Source: Castanea sativa
Lineage: Eukaryota; Streptophyta; Magnoliopsida; Fagales; Fagaceae
Assembly: GCF_040712315.1 (NCBI RefSeq)
Contig: NC_134017.1
Coordinates: 81,535,987 to 81,599,986 of the forward strand
Direction of reading: 5' to 3'
DNA: 64,000 bases
Shown: positions 11,011 through 22,695 of the stretch, piece by piece
Layout: each line of letters opens with the position of its first letter
Position numbering within the stretch: position 1 is the stretch's first letter
The notes under the pieces: generated by a model
Told to the model about the DNA's origin: nothing
What the model saw: only the letters and a program-made list of their open reading frames with translations
The model's database searches: none
Position numbers and translations under genes: made by a program

Positions 11011-12467
11011 GATTGAGATCTAGTTAAATAGTTAAGGCTATTGCACCACGCAATAGCAAATTAAAGGTTGATTTGAGACTTGACAAAAATGCACTTTTCA
11101 TTCCTATATTTTTCCCCGATTCTCATTTTGGTCCATTGATTTTATTTTTACCACATTTAGTCTCCGTTTAAAAAAACGTCATCCATTTTAGTTATTTCTG
11201 TCAGTGCCTGTAGGTGGCAGACGAAACTATTAAAATAATAAAAAAAAATTTTATATTGGCACTAAAAAATTCCTTATTAGCATCTAAATTTTTTTAAAAA
11301 AATTAAAAACAAAATTACTTTTTCGTATTTTTAACTTTTTTTTTTCCCCCACATGTTAAAATATAAAAATGCATCTGGGGGAATATGCGATTAAAGTAGA
11401 CGAACACAAGTGGAGACAAATTTTCTTATTAAACAAACACCTCTTAGTCTCTCTCTTTGTCTCCAAATTCAATGGCTACAGCAGTAGCACCTCTACTCTT
11501 TGCCCCACAATCTTCCACTCCCACAAAAACCTTGCCACTTCGGAGGCTCACTCCAATGGCTTTCACCAAACCGAAATTCCTCACAACCCAACTATCCAAC
11601 ACACCCATCATGGAGCACATCGAGGTGGAGTACAAAGATGGAGGTGGAGAGAGATGGCCTGATATCGGTAGAGGTAGAGATTAATGGTGTTGGGTAGGTT
11701 TTATGAGTCTAGGTTGCGGTGGTCAGCTGGGCTCACAGACAATGGGTAGATCTGGATTTTTTGGCCACTGGTAGGGTTTGAAGGTGGTGGATTGGGGTTT
11801 GAATTTTCAGTTTCATGTGGGTTTGTTTGTATTGGGAAATTGCATGAATCAGTTGGGTTTGAAGAGATTTGGATCTTATTGTCTCTGTTTTCCTTGAATT
11901 TTTATGGGTTTGAAAGTTATGGGTTTGTTTCTGAGTTTGATATTTGTACGGAGGTTTTGATTTTTTCACCTTCTAGGTTTGTGTGATGTTCTGGGTTTGT
12001 TGGAGATTGATGGTTGGATTTGGGATTTTGTTTTTTGTGTTTTGAATCTTTAAAAGTCTTTGTAGTTTGTAGATATGTGCCCTTTGATTTTACGTGTTCC
12101 ATGTTAGGTATGTTCTTGATTTTTTTAATTCCCTCAGCAACCAAACATATTATTCGAGGAAAAACATGAACTTGTTCTTCATGATGACTGGGAAGAACAT
12201 AATGTAAAGAATGTTTAAAAAAAAATTAATTAATTAAATTTCTTTTTTAAATAAAACGTAGGGACCAAATGATAATCAGGGCAAAATATAGGGACGAAAA
12301 ATGTATTTCCGCCTTAAAACTTTTAATCTCAACCCTTGAATAAAAAAAAAATTTAACTTCAACCTTTTACCATTTTATTTTAACACTTTATTTTTAACTT
12401 CTCTCTTATATCCAATGGTTAATTGCACGGTACGATAGCATATTTGCTATCGCACTAGATCTCAATC
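11011..12467. mobile_element. Inverted-repeat element, MULE-like, with captured sequence
   Basis: Outer ends are perfect inverted copies of GATTGAGATCTAGT (11011-11024 and 12454-12467). Inside them, 11085-11160 is inverted against 12240-12316: both arms carry a TTTTCRTYCCTATATTTT-type motif and a TTGGTCC motif. The arms differ by indels. The 1.1-kb middle is less AT-rich and holds a transit-peptide-like frame followed by intron-like T/G-rich DNA, as in Mutator-like elements that capture gene pieces. No target duplication was resolved, so superfamily is tentative. Confidence 0.5.
11472..11684 (+). other. Possible captured gene fragment (transit-peptide-like start)
   Basis: A 70-codon frame begins MATAVAPLLFAPQSSTPTK and is rich in Ser, Thr and Pro with few acids early on, as in chloroplast transit peptides. 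The upstream leader is CT-rich (TCTCTCTTTGTCTCC). After about residue 45 (HIEVEYKDG) no known domain is visible. T/G-rich DNA resembling a plant first intron follows. It lies between inverted repeats, so it is probably a transduplicated first exon rather than a whole gene. The parent gene is not identified. Confidence 0.3.
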
Positions 12468-12649
12468 CACAAGAAACTAGCCAAATGTAATATGTGCACT
12501 CCGTGGACAACTAGACGTTGCTTTCCAGCCTAAGTACACACGTCTTAATAAATGGCTTACAAAAGTCACTAATTTGATACTGATAATTGATGATATTTGT
12601 TGTTTAGGTCATTAACATCTGATGTTCTAAAAAAAATTAATTTGTAACA
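12468..12649. other. Spacer, nothing recognised
   Basis: AT-rich sequence between the inverted-repeat element and the tandem array. No coding, RNA or repeat signal was identified. Confidence 0.4.
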
Positions 12650-13157
12650 TCATATGCTATGTAATAAAAGTTGGGCTTAGAAATTGTGGTTGCGCTAAGT
12701 GGTGGCACCGAATTGCAGAAAATTTTTCATCAAATTGCTGAAATTTTTTAAGATTTTTAGATTTTAAAAAGAAAAAATATATATATAAAAAAAATTATTC
12801 TAATGCATCTTCAATTGCTGCAAGGTAGACGTAGTGTAATCTAATTCTCCTTATTTTTTATTTACTCCACTAAAATAAAAGAATTCTAATGCATCTTAAA
12901 TTGCAGCAACGTACACTACACTAAATCAAAAGGTTGAATGCATCTTAAATTGTAGCAACCGTATACTACACTAGAAAAAAAGAGGTTTAATGCATCTTAA
13001 CTTACATAATATACACTTTCCATGTAACTTAATGTTTAAAAATATTTTTACTATTTTATTAGTTATTAGATTTGATTTTATTATCAAAAAATAATTTTTT
13101 TTAAATTTATATATAATTTTTTTTATTAAGTCGTGCATTGCACAGGAATAATACAAG
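12650..13157 (+). repeat. Helitron-like unit 1 (short)
   Basis: Its start is diverged (GCTATGTAATAAAAGTTGGG). It has fewer sub-repeats than later units, and part of the AT-rich block is missing. It ends GTGCATTGCAC, then CAAGT, a variant of CTAGT. Confidence 0.5.
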
Positions 13158-13986
13158 TACTATATGATAAAAGTTGAGTTTAGACGTTGTGGTTGTGCCA
13201 AGTAGCGGCATCGAATTGCAGAAAAGTTTTTACCGAATCGCTAAAATTTTTTTAGATTTTAAAAAGAAAACATTTATATATAAAAAAAAATCTAATGCAT
13301 CTTAAATTTCTACAACATAGACGTAGTGTAATCTAATTCTTCTTATTCTTCAATTACTTGACTAAAAAAAGTCTAGTTTATCTTAAATTGCAACAACCGT
13401 ATATTACACGTAAAAAAAGAGGTCCAATGCATCTTAAATTATAGCGACGTACACTAAACTAAATCAAAAGGTCTAATGTGTCATAAATTGTAGCAACCAT
13501 ACAGTACACTAAAAAAGAGAGGTATAATGCATCTTAAATTGCAACAACGTACACTACACTAAATCAAAAGGTCTAATGCATCTTAAATTGCAGTAACGTA
13601 TACTACACTAAATCAAAAGGTCTAATGTATCTTAAATTGTAGCAACCGTATACTACACTAGAAAAAAGAGGTCTAATGCATCTTAAATTGCAGTAATATT
13701 TTTAGAATATATATATAATTTAATTACAATTTTACTATTAAGAGATTTTAGAAATTTAAAACTTGCCATAGTTTTTTCAAATATTTTATAATATATTCTT
13801 TTGCAAAAAAAAAATAAAATAAAAAAAAAACTTAGACAACATACACTTTCCATAGAACTTAATATTTAAAAATATTTTTACTATTTTATTAGTTATTAGA
13901 TTTGATTTTATTATCAAAAAATATATATTTTAAAATGTATATATAATTTTTTCACTAAGTCGTGCAGCGCACAGTCATAATACTAG
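13158..13986 (+). repeat. Helitron-like unit 2
   Basis: 829 bp. It starts TACTATATGATAAAAG and ends GTGCAGCGCAC, spacer, CTAGC. It holds about eight ~48-bp sub-repeats based on AATGCATCTTAAATTG, then the AT-rich tail with CATACACTTTCCATAGAAC. Confidence 0.55.
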
Positions 13987-14758
13987 CACTATACAATAAA
14001 AATTAGGCTTAGACACCGTGGTTGCGCCAAGTGGAGGCACTGAATTGCAGAAAATTTTTCAACAAATTGCTAAAAAAATTTTAGATTTTAAAAAGAAAAC
14101 TTTTATATAAAAAAAGTCTGATGCATCTTAAATTCCTACAACATAGACGTAGTGTAATCTAATTCTTCTTATTCTTTAATTACTTGACTAAAAAAAAAAG
14201 TCTAGTGTATCTTAAATTGCAGCAACCATATATTACACCTAAAAAAGGAGGTCTAATGCATCTTAAATTACAGCGACGTACACTAAACTAAATCAAAAGG
14301 TCTAATGTGTCTTAAATTATAGCAACCGTACACTACACTAAAAAAAAAGAGGTGTAATGCATCTTAAATTACAACAATGTGCACTACACTAAATCGAAAG
14401 GTCTAATGCATCTTAAATTTTAGCAACCGTATACTACACTAGAAAATAGAGGTCTAATGCATCTTAAATTGCAGTAATATTTTTTAGAATATATATATAT
14501 ATAATTTAATTACAATTTTACTAATAAGAGATTTTAGAAATTTAAAACTTGTCATAGTTTTTTAAAATATTTTATAATATATTTTTTTGCCAAAAAAAAA
14601 AACTTACACAACATACACTTTCCATAGAACTTAATATTTAAAAATATTTTTACTATTTTATTAGTTATTAGATTTTATTTTATTATCAAAAAATATATTT
14701 TTTAAAATTTATATATAATTTTTTTATTAAGTCGTGCATTGCACGGGAATAATACGAG
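13987..14758 (+). repeat. Helitron-like unit 3
   Basis: 772 bp. It starts CACTATACAATAAAAA and ends GTGCATTGCAC, GGGAATAATA, CGAGT. Same internal order as unit 2 with fewer sub-repeats. Confidence 0.55.
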
Positions 14759-15565
14759 TATTATATAATAAAAGCTGAGCTTAAACGTCGTGGTTGCGCC
14801 AAGCAGCAGCATCGAATTGCAAAAAAGTTTTTACCGAATTGCTAAAAATTTTTTTAGATTTTAAAAAGAAAACGTTTATATAAAAAAAGTCTAATGCATC
14901 TTAAATTTCTACAACATAGACGTAGTGTAATCTAATTCTTCTTATTCTTTAATTACTTGACTAAAAAAAAATCTAGTGTATCTTAAATTGCAGCAGTCGT
15001 ATATCACACGTAAAAAAAGAGGTCTAATGCATCTTAAATTACAACAACGTACACTAAACTAAATCAAAAGGTCTAATGTGTCTTAAATTGAACCATATAG
15101 TACACTAAAAAAAAAAAGAGGTGTAATGCATCTTAAATTGCAGCAACGTGCACTACACTAAATCAAAAGGTCTAATACATCTTAAATTGCAGTAATGTAT
15201 ACTACACTAAATCAAAAGGTCTAATGCATCTTAAATTGTAGCAACTGTATACCACACTAGAAAAAAGAGGTCTAATGCATCTTAAATTGCAGTAATATTT
15301 TTTAGAATATATATATATATATATAATTTAATTACAATTTTACTAATAAGAGATTTTATAAATTTAAAACTTGCCATAGTTTTAAAAAAAATTTATAATA
15401 TATTTTTTTGCAAAAAAAAAAAAATACACAACATACACTTTCCATAGAACTTAATATTTAAAAATATTTTGACTATTTTATTTTATTATCAAAAAATTTA
15501 TATTTTTGAAAAATTTATATATAATTTTTTTTACTAAGTTGTGCATCGCACAGGTATAATACTAG
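14759..15565 (+). repeat. Helitron-like unit 4
   Basis: 807 bp. It starts TATTATATAATAAAAGC and ends GTGCATCGCAC, AGGTATAATA, CTAGT, the least decayed terminus in the array. Confidence 0.58.
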
Positions 15566-16265
15566 TACTATATAATAAAAGTTAGGCTTAGACGCCGAGA
15601 TTGCGCCAAGTGGCAGCACCGAATTGCAGAAAATTTTTCACCAAATTGTTGAAATTTTTTTAGATTTTTAAAAGAAAGCGTTTATATATAAAAAAATAAA
15701 AAATAAAAAGTCTAATGCATCTTAAATTTCTACAACATAGACGTAGTGTAATCTAATTCTTCTTATTCTTTAATTACTTGACTAAAAAAAAAGTCTAGTG
15801 TATCTTAAATTGCAGCAACAATATATTACACGTAAAAAAAGAAGTTTAATGCATCTTAAATTACAGCAATGTACACTAAACTTTTTTTTTTTTAGAGAGT
15901 TTCAACTTATAGCGTCCGCTCCTGATGATAGCTCTTTATTATCAAACCAAGACACCAATCAGTTTTTGATGTAGGCGGAGATTGAACCCCAGATCTCTTA
16001 TACAACCATCAGAGACTTTACTAGTTGAGCTAATTGGAACCCACTCGATGTACGCTAAACTAAATCAAAAGGTCTAATGTGTCTTAAATTGTAGCAACTG
16101 TATAGTACACTAAAAAAAAAGGTGTAATGCATCTTAAATTGGAGCAACGTGCACTGCACTAAATCAAAAGGTCTAATGCATCTTAAATTGCAGTAGCGTA
16201 TACTACACGAAATCAAAAGATCTAATGTATCTTAAATTGTAGCGACCGTATACTACACTAGAAAA
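15566..16265 (+). repeat. Helitron-like unit 5, 3'-truncated, interrupted by a SINE
   Basis: It starts TACTATATAATAAAAGTT. Sub-repeats run to about 16263 (TACTACACTAGAAAATAAC), where similarity stops; the AT-rich tail, hairpin and CTAGT end are missing. A SINE lies at 15883-16046. Confidence 0.5.
15883..16046 (-). mobile_element. tRNA-derived SINE with target-site duplication
   Basis: Read on the minus strand it opens with TTCCAATTAGCTCAACTAGT (A box region), then GGTTCAATCTC (B box, pol III promoter of tRNA type). Its body contains ACTGATTGGTGTCTTGG and AAAGAGCTATCATCAG, and it ends in poly-A. It is flanked by ATGTACACTAAACT and ATGTACGCTAAACT, a 14-bp target duplication with one mismatch. 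Other copies of the family lie near 33822, 35536 and 38780. Confidence 0.8.
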
Positions 16266-17892
16266 TAACATAATTAATTAATTACTTTTACTTTTGCAAA
16301 TTATGATGCATCACCAATAGCATTTTTCTTATGTTTCTTCTTTCGTTTTACTTTCATGAATTCAATAGTTACAATAAAAGATGAATAATTTGAATGACTC
16401 CGTTAAAAACAACAAGAGGTGCTAGTGATAATAAAACCTCAATTTGTTGAATTATTCTGATTTATATATTATTTGAGTGGTTTTTTTTTTTTAACAAGCC
16501 TATAAAATATATATATATATATATTTTTTTTTTTTGCTAGTGTATAAATCATTAATATTTTAATATATTTAAAATATAAGTTTATGTTTAAGTATATGTT
16601 TATATTTTACAAAAAAAAAAATTTGTTAAATCAAACAAATGTTTAAATATAAAAATAAAAAATTTTGAGAAAAAATAATAATAATTAAGAGCGTAAGTTG
16701 TAATTGCATGTTATCCATAAAAGTTTAAATTCTCTGCAATTTAAATTGAACCTCAATTTGAAATATTTAAGATTATATATTAAAAGAAGTGCTTAAATTT
16801 CTTCTTATAAAAAATCCACCGTAACCATTCTAATTGATTTTTTTTTTTTATAAATTTTATTGGGGCTTATTGCAGAATGCAATTCATTGTTTACACCTGG
16901 CTTTTTGCTTCTTTGAACTATTCGATTTTTACATTTAAGGTATAATTGTCTCCTCAAATCCCTCTTTTTAATTATGCCAGAAATGTGCAATAAGTGGTGC
17001 TTAATTACTCTATTTGTTAGATTCTACTTTCATTTTTTTTTTTTTAAAGGAAATTTTAATCTCAATAGGTGATAGTTTCCTAACTAATTTTTTCAGCTAT
17101 CTACATTCCCTGTAGGCTGATATTGACTACAGGGAATTTATTTCTCCACCTTAAAAGGTGCAGGTTGAGAAAAATATATATTTAATAATGAGCCAAAATG
17201 TATATTTTTTGAAGATAAAAATTCACTTATCAATTATTAATTGATTTGCAAGTACAAGTACAAATTCAATGTGGCCTTTTTTTCTTTTTTTTTGGAGAAA
17301 TAATTATAACATGCTATTAATCCTGCGGCTCGAACCTTTTTTCCCCTAAACCCTAAGCACTTTTCTTGCAATGTACAAATTCAACGTATATACTACTTAG
17401 TATATAGTTTGATTTTATTTTTATTTTTTTAAGAAAACATAAAAACATAATTAAATGAAGTGTCAAATGCACCTTAACTTGTGCTTGCAGGACACTCATT
17501 AACCAAAACTTAAAACGAAAAGGCTAATATTTGTTATTTCAGGCAGTGTATGCATTGTGTGCAATAAACAGTCCAAAAGAAAAAGGGAGAACAGTAGCAT
17601 CTCCATTGGGTATTAGGATCATCCACATTTAAAATAACTACATTTCATTGCTAAGATTAGATATTACAAATATAACAATGTATCAACGTACTACGTTATT
17701 TAAAATTTAAAATAACGTGAGACTTTACACATTGTTAGATCCAAAAAAATATCTTATAAAAAAAATCCAAAAAAAAAAAATCTTAAACCTGAAATTGGTT
17801 CTCTACAGCTAACTCTTTTGTTAACACTAATCGAGTGGGATAAATTACAAATATAACAATCGCCATACATTATAAATTAAAAAACAAGCAGA
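16266..17892. other. Intergenic, no gene seen
   Basis: AT-rich with poly-T and TA tracts (16504-16536, 17033-17045, 17278-17294). Short open frames lack any recognisable domain. The right end is probably the 3' untranslated region of the reticulon-like gene. Confidence 0.5.
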
Positions 17893-20542
17893 CTACATGA
17901 TATCCTGCTCTGAAGTATCTGTATTGCCATTTCTTCCCCTCAGAAACTGAGACACTGATTGAGACGTCTCTGCTAACATGTACAGACAAAACAAGCACAA
18001 CCCTGGTGCAAGAAGAAAAAAAATATACAAATAAGTGGCTGGAATTTCAAGCGAGACTCAAAGATACATAAAAGCTTTGAGATCTATAAATGTAACATGG
18101 ATATATCAGAAAAATAAGCCTGACTAAAATGGAAGACAATCCAAACAAATGAACTTTGAATATTTTAAGCAAGTTACAATATCTTCCCTAGTTTATGTAT
18201 GATTCCTTTTTGAAGAGTTTTTTCTACACTTTTAAAAACCATAATAGGGCTTTGGAATTTTTCTTTAACCTACATGATTTTTTTTTTTTTTGATAAGTAA
18301 AGAATTAACAATTAATATAATATATCATCAGAAAGTTTAAAAAGACTGCCATAAGACGAACTATGCTCTATGATATTGAATATTGGTCTATTTAGAAACA
18401 TGTTCTAAAATAAGTGTAGTTGAAATGAGTATTGAAATGAATAAGTGAAAATACAAGAGGGAGATATTCAAAATGAAGAGATTTGCTTAAAGATAGCAAT
18501 GACCCTTATTAATGAAAAGATGAGGAAGAGGAACTTGAGATGGTTTGGTCATGTGCAAAGAAGAGCAGAATATACATCAAAGAAGAGTGAGTTGATTCAA
18601 GTCAAGGAAATGTAAAAAGATGGAGGATGACCTAAAATGATATTCGTTGTAAAAAATGAAGTGTCAGAGAAGGAGCTTACAAGAAGTGATTTTGCATAGG
18701 ATAGAATGGCGGGAAAAAATAACTGTGGCCATCTTTGATTAGTTTGTTGAAGAGCCATAGCTGACCCCAAAGTTTTTGGAGTATAGCATCCAAATTTTAA
18801 CTGTTGTGTTAACTAGGCATTCGACGTTACATGCATGACAGCATGGATGGTATAGAAATAAAATTGTTAAAGCTAACACAGACAGTTTGACATGGAAACT
18901 ACAACAAAATTAGATAAGGCTTCACAATTGGCAGTCATAATGATATCAGAAAGGGGAGTATCTCATAAATGGTGACATCTAAGTATGATTCCTACACAGT
19001 AGGCACTCCATGAGTAGTAGATCAAATTGGCTAGCATCAATATTGATCTAGGACAGCAGGAGGTCTCAACTTTCTAACCTTATTTATTATGGCCAAACAT
19101 TACCATGCAACATTACCCAAATATATGTATAATATATAAATGCACTATGCACAGCAAGTCCACATCCAGGAAGCCAGTTGCCTCTCATTACATGGTTCCT
19201 AGCAACAGTGTAATATATCCTTCAAGAGAAAACGTACCAGAACCATTTCCCAGCAAAAATGATGGCATCATAAAATAATAAGAGTAGACAATCAGACTCA
19301 CCACAGACATGTACAAACAGAGATTTATACCAGAAAAAGAAGAATGGGCTAGACAGATGAGTCTAGGGCATCAACCACAATGTATCTACAAATTAGAGAC
19401 TTCATTGCATCTTTGTTGACAAAAGTTATTAAAATCATGCGCCACCCATGAAAATTTGCTAACATTGATGTAAAACCATTCAGATTGTCATCAAGTTTTG
19501 ATGTACATGTAAGCAGCAACATACCAGCATAGGCAACCGTAACACCTGAAACTAATCTTCCCAAAGCTGATAGTATGTAAAGACTAATCACCACCTGAAG
19601 AAAGAATTACATCGTATATAAATTATCAGGTTAGCTATCCACAACAACCATAACTAAAAAGGAAGCACAGACACAGGTGCAGGTACAGGTACGACACGAG
19701 CAATTTTTGAAAAATTAGTGGGTACGACACTCAAAATGAAGTGTCCGTGCTTCCTAGATGAAATGAGCCACCTCCGCCGCACCTAAAGAGAAGAAGAGGG
19801 GGGAAAAAGAAGGGGGGTTCCTAATAATTTTGTAGCAGGGTTTGAGTGCTTCACCAAAACATGCTTTAGTATATTTAATTAAACCTATTTTGCCTGCAGC
19901 AATGTCATTGTCACATACACAGGAATAAGGTGCGCAAATTAGAAGATCCACTTAGAAAGTCTCAATTAAAAATGAAAAATATATAGTTGCTTGCAGGTTC
20001 TTCAAATTAAGATTTTGAAGTACAAAAATCTGCCCCCATCTGAAAAATCAATCATCATCATATAAACAAAGTAAAAGAGAGATGGACCACCTTGAAAAAG
20101 AGGCGCTTGTCATGGCCGGTGGCAGCAACCCTAAAAACAGACTCGGCAGCACCAATGGTATTAGCTAACCAAGCCACTATGCTATTCGCTGTGTCCTGAG
20201 ATATCTGCCATTCCAGTGGGTCTACGGGAACCCTGTATTTATTTATTAATTAATTAGTAAAAATAAAATCAGAATTAATTAATTAATTAATTAATTGAGC
20301 AAAGAAAAAGAGAAGTACTGGATGGTGAGTTGGCGGAAGAGGAGGCCGAGAATGGCGAGAGAGCAAAGGAGGACGATGAGAACGTCGGAAATCAAAGAGA
20401 CGACGCTGGCTCCTCGATAGGCGCAGTGATAGTAAACCAAAGTACCGCTTACGATTGCTCCTATCAACATCAACACTCGAGATTTCTCTTTCTGCCTCCT
20501 CCTCTTTTCTCTCTTTGCTGCTGTGTTGTTGTTGCCGTCCAT
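17893..20542 (-). CDS. RTNLB22: Reticulon-like protein, RTNLB22/23 type
   Basis: Small ER-membrane protein of the plant reticulon-like B family, which bends tubular ER. Four coding exons (20542-20319, 20232-20091, 19594-19525, 18002-17893) give 181 aa with consistent phases and GT-AG introns. After a basic N-terminus (residues 10-22) come a hydrophobic hairpin (about 22-69), a loop with VPVDPLEWQIS (76-86) and GHDKRLFFK (about 114-122), then a second hydrophobic region (123-150) and a polar tail ending at TAG. The paired hydrophobic stretches are the reticulon fold. Length is close to the short plant members. The start is the first ATG after a purine-rich leader. The third intron (18003-19524) contains an antisense RTE fragment. 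Symbol given by resemblance. Confidence 0.83.
18470..18785 (+). mobile_element. RTE-type LINE 3' fragment
   Basis: Translation gives a broken version of the RTE reverse-transcriptase tail: NLRWFGHVQRR near 18527, KSELIQV, then ADPKVFG at the end, interrupted by stops and frameshifts. It lies in the third intron of the reticulon-like gene, in antisense orientation. Confidence 0.72.
19660..19755. mobile_element. Small palindromic MITE-like repeat
   Basis: The 15-bp ends AGGAAGCACAGACAC and GTGTCCGTGCTTCCT are inverted copies with one mismatch. The middle is rich in GGTACRGG and CGACAC. A piece of the same family (GTGTCCGTGCTTCATTG) occurs at 32581-32598. It is intronic in the reticulon-like gene. 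Confidence 0.5.
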
Positions 20543-20648
20543 CTCTTTCTTTCTTTCTGTTGCTCTACTTCTACTTCTACTTCTTCTTCTTCATCTTCCT
20601 TCCTTTCCTCTTCTTCTCCTTCTTACATTTTGGACTCATTCAAACCCC

Positions 20649-20664
20649 AAAATATATATATATA
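20649..20664 (-). promoter_or_regulatory. Probable TATA box of the reticulon-like gene
   Basis: TTTATATATATATAT on the minus strand, about 107-122 nt upstream of the ATG, followed by a GAAGAAG-rich leader typical of plant 5' untranslated regions. Confidence 0.4.
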
Positions 20665-20699
20665 AATTGCCGAAATGGGTCGGGTCAAACAAACTCCTA

Positions 20700-22695
20700 G
20701 TTTTTTTTTTTTTTTTAATTAACAATCAAACTTTGACCCACCCACCTATTCAATAGCATTGTCTACTTCTACTTTTATTATTCAACCTACTAATTTTTCA
20801 TTCTAGAAAAAAAAAAAAAAAAAAAAAAAAAATCTAATTTTCAGCTCTTTTTTTTTTTATAATTATTATTAGTTTTACATCAATAATTTGGAAGGAGAGG
20901 TAAGGATTTAAACTTGGATGTCTCCAAATTTAAAAATATCAAGATGTTCCTATCACATTAGTCCAAATTAAGCAACTTGTCATTCTTGGAAATTGATTTT
21001 TCTGTTGTTTCGAATGCCATTATAGGGAAAACTCTTTCCACCATTGACTGCTTTTGTTATGTATGGAATTGTTCTTAGGAAAGGCAATAGCCCTATACAT
21101 TTGTTGGCAAAACATGCTTAGGGTGTTGAGCATTATGTTATAGCTCTTGTTCTATAGAACATACTCTCTCAAACGATATATTCTCTTTCAGTTTATTTTT
21201 AAAAATTTTAAGAAATTCATATTTCATTCCGTCTCATTAACCGTTACCAACATCATAAATTCATCAAATGTTTGTTTTGAGCCGATATTGAACATTCCCA
21301 ATTAATATAGTTTCTTTTTCTATATTTGATTTATATAAATAAAAGTCCAACTGACTAATCAACTCCCATATTCGTTTTTTTCCTCACTTCAATTACCTAG
21401 CAGCCACGCAATGGCTTGCAAGAACAAGCTTTCCTTTATAGCATAATAATTAACGGAAATTTAACAAGGATAAAGATTATTGCACATGAAACCACATAAT
21501 TTCCAGGCAGTGAGATTACTTTGATCAATGATTTATTGATAATTTCTATACATATATATACATAGACACACTTTGATGATATTTAATTACATAAATATAC
21601 TTGGCAGCCAACAGCAGCAGCAATAATGGGGATTACATTTGAAAAGAATGAAACCAGTTTTTGCCCATCTTAAGTTTTTCTACTACCGTGTACCGACTAT
21701 CTGCTTCCCACCTGCATTTAACTTGGAAGCAATGCTGTCCCATTCTGAGTACCTTCAGATTCAGAGGCTTGGCTTTCTGCATGTTACAAAATTAACAACA
21801 GAAGATATTTATAATCTGATCAATAAAGCCACAGTTTAGGTGCAGCCACCATCCAAGGCAAATATTTGTTTCATTGAACTACCAATTTGTGCTGTCCTAT
21901 AATCTGTGCTTGTGGAGTGCATCTGAGTGTGAGTATGCAACACACAGAGAGAGGGAGTTGCTGTTCTATTGAACTACCAATTTCGAAAGCCCAATTGCAA
22001 CAAAGTGATGTGTGCACAAGCTATTTACCAAAGTATATGCTAAGATGAATAAGATCAAAATGGCAATCAGTATTTACGATACTTTCTACTAAATGGTATA
22101 TTGTTCTGTCTTCGTGAATGATGGTTAGTTATATTGCGTATGACTAGATCAATTGATCAGTCTTTTGACAAAGAATTTTGAAAATATCACTACATCAATT
22201 TAAACAAACATTGAGGCTAACTGCAATAAGTCAGTTGAAATAAAAAGAGATCCAAGTTAGTGTTCCTTCTTGTTCAGTAACAAGCCTGTATTCTGACTAG
22301 TCGAAGGATAAACTGCAGTGTGGAGTTCGATATACAGCTTAAGCATTAAAATAAAAAAGTTATAGCATTAACAATTATTCTGACTTTGTCAAAGAGAGGT
22401 GAGAGGACAAGCGGATGTAATGGTCAGAGATATGGAATCATACGTTAATCGGCCAATGCCTTTCTATTGCAACTGATGTAGAACTCATAGTATGTTCAAA
22501 GAGGACTCATGATGACAACTATTTTGCATATTTGGACCCCTTTGGTCTGAATGTTAAATAAGCATTTCGCTCAAGCCATGCTTAATTGCGTGCAAATAAG
22601 TGTGTACATGTACAAAGCCAAGCTAAGCTTTAGTCCCATTTCCCTTATAGATAAAATGGACACCAAATAGTCATGGATTTAAATATGCACATGGA
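20700..22695. other. Intergenic, including the Pumilio 3' untranslated region
   Basis: Contains poly-T (20701-20716) and poly-A (20806-20832) tracts. No coding frame with a known domain. The part from 22695 down to about 22200 should carry the Pumilio 3' untranslated region; its cleavage site was not determined. Confidence 0.5.

Larger units (their letters stand above)
12650..16265 (+). mobile_element. Head-to-tail tandem array of Helitron-like units (about 5)
   Basis: Units start with a (T)ACTATATAATAAAAG-like motif followed by GGCTTAGACG and TGCGCCAAG. The four complete units end with a GTGCATCGCAC-type hairpin, a short spacer and CTAGT or a one-base variant, and the next unit follows directly. 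Unit joins are at about 13158, 13987, 14759 and 15566. This is the 3' structure of plant Helitrons (hairpin, CTRR, T). No Rep/helicase coding is present, so the units are non-autonomous. Each holds a variable number of ~48-bp sub-repeats and an AT-rich tail. Confidence 0.6.

Noticed and set aside
10637..11023. 128-codon plus-strand frame
   Set aside because: Low-complexity T/C-rich start, no domain, and it runs into an inverted-repeat element.
12890..16263. Regular ~48-bp repeats that look like a CRISPR array
   Set aside because: This is plant nuclear DNA. Units are directly tandem and diverged with no unique spacers, and they are nested in larger transposon-like units.
20330..20756. Plus-strand frames of up to 111 codons
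   Set aside because: They are antisense shadows of the reticulon-like first exon and its GAAGAAG-rich leader.
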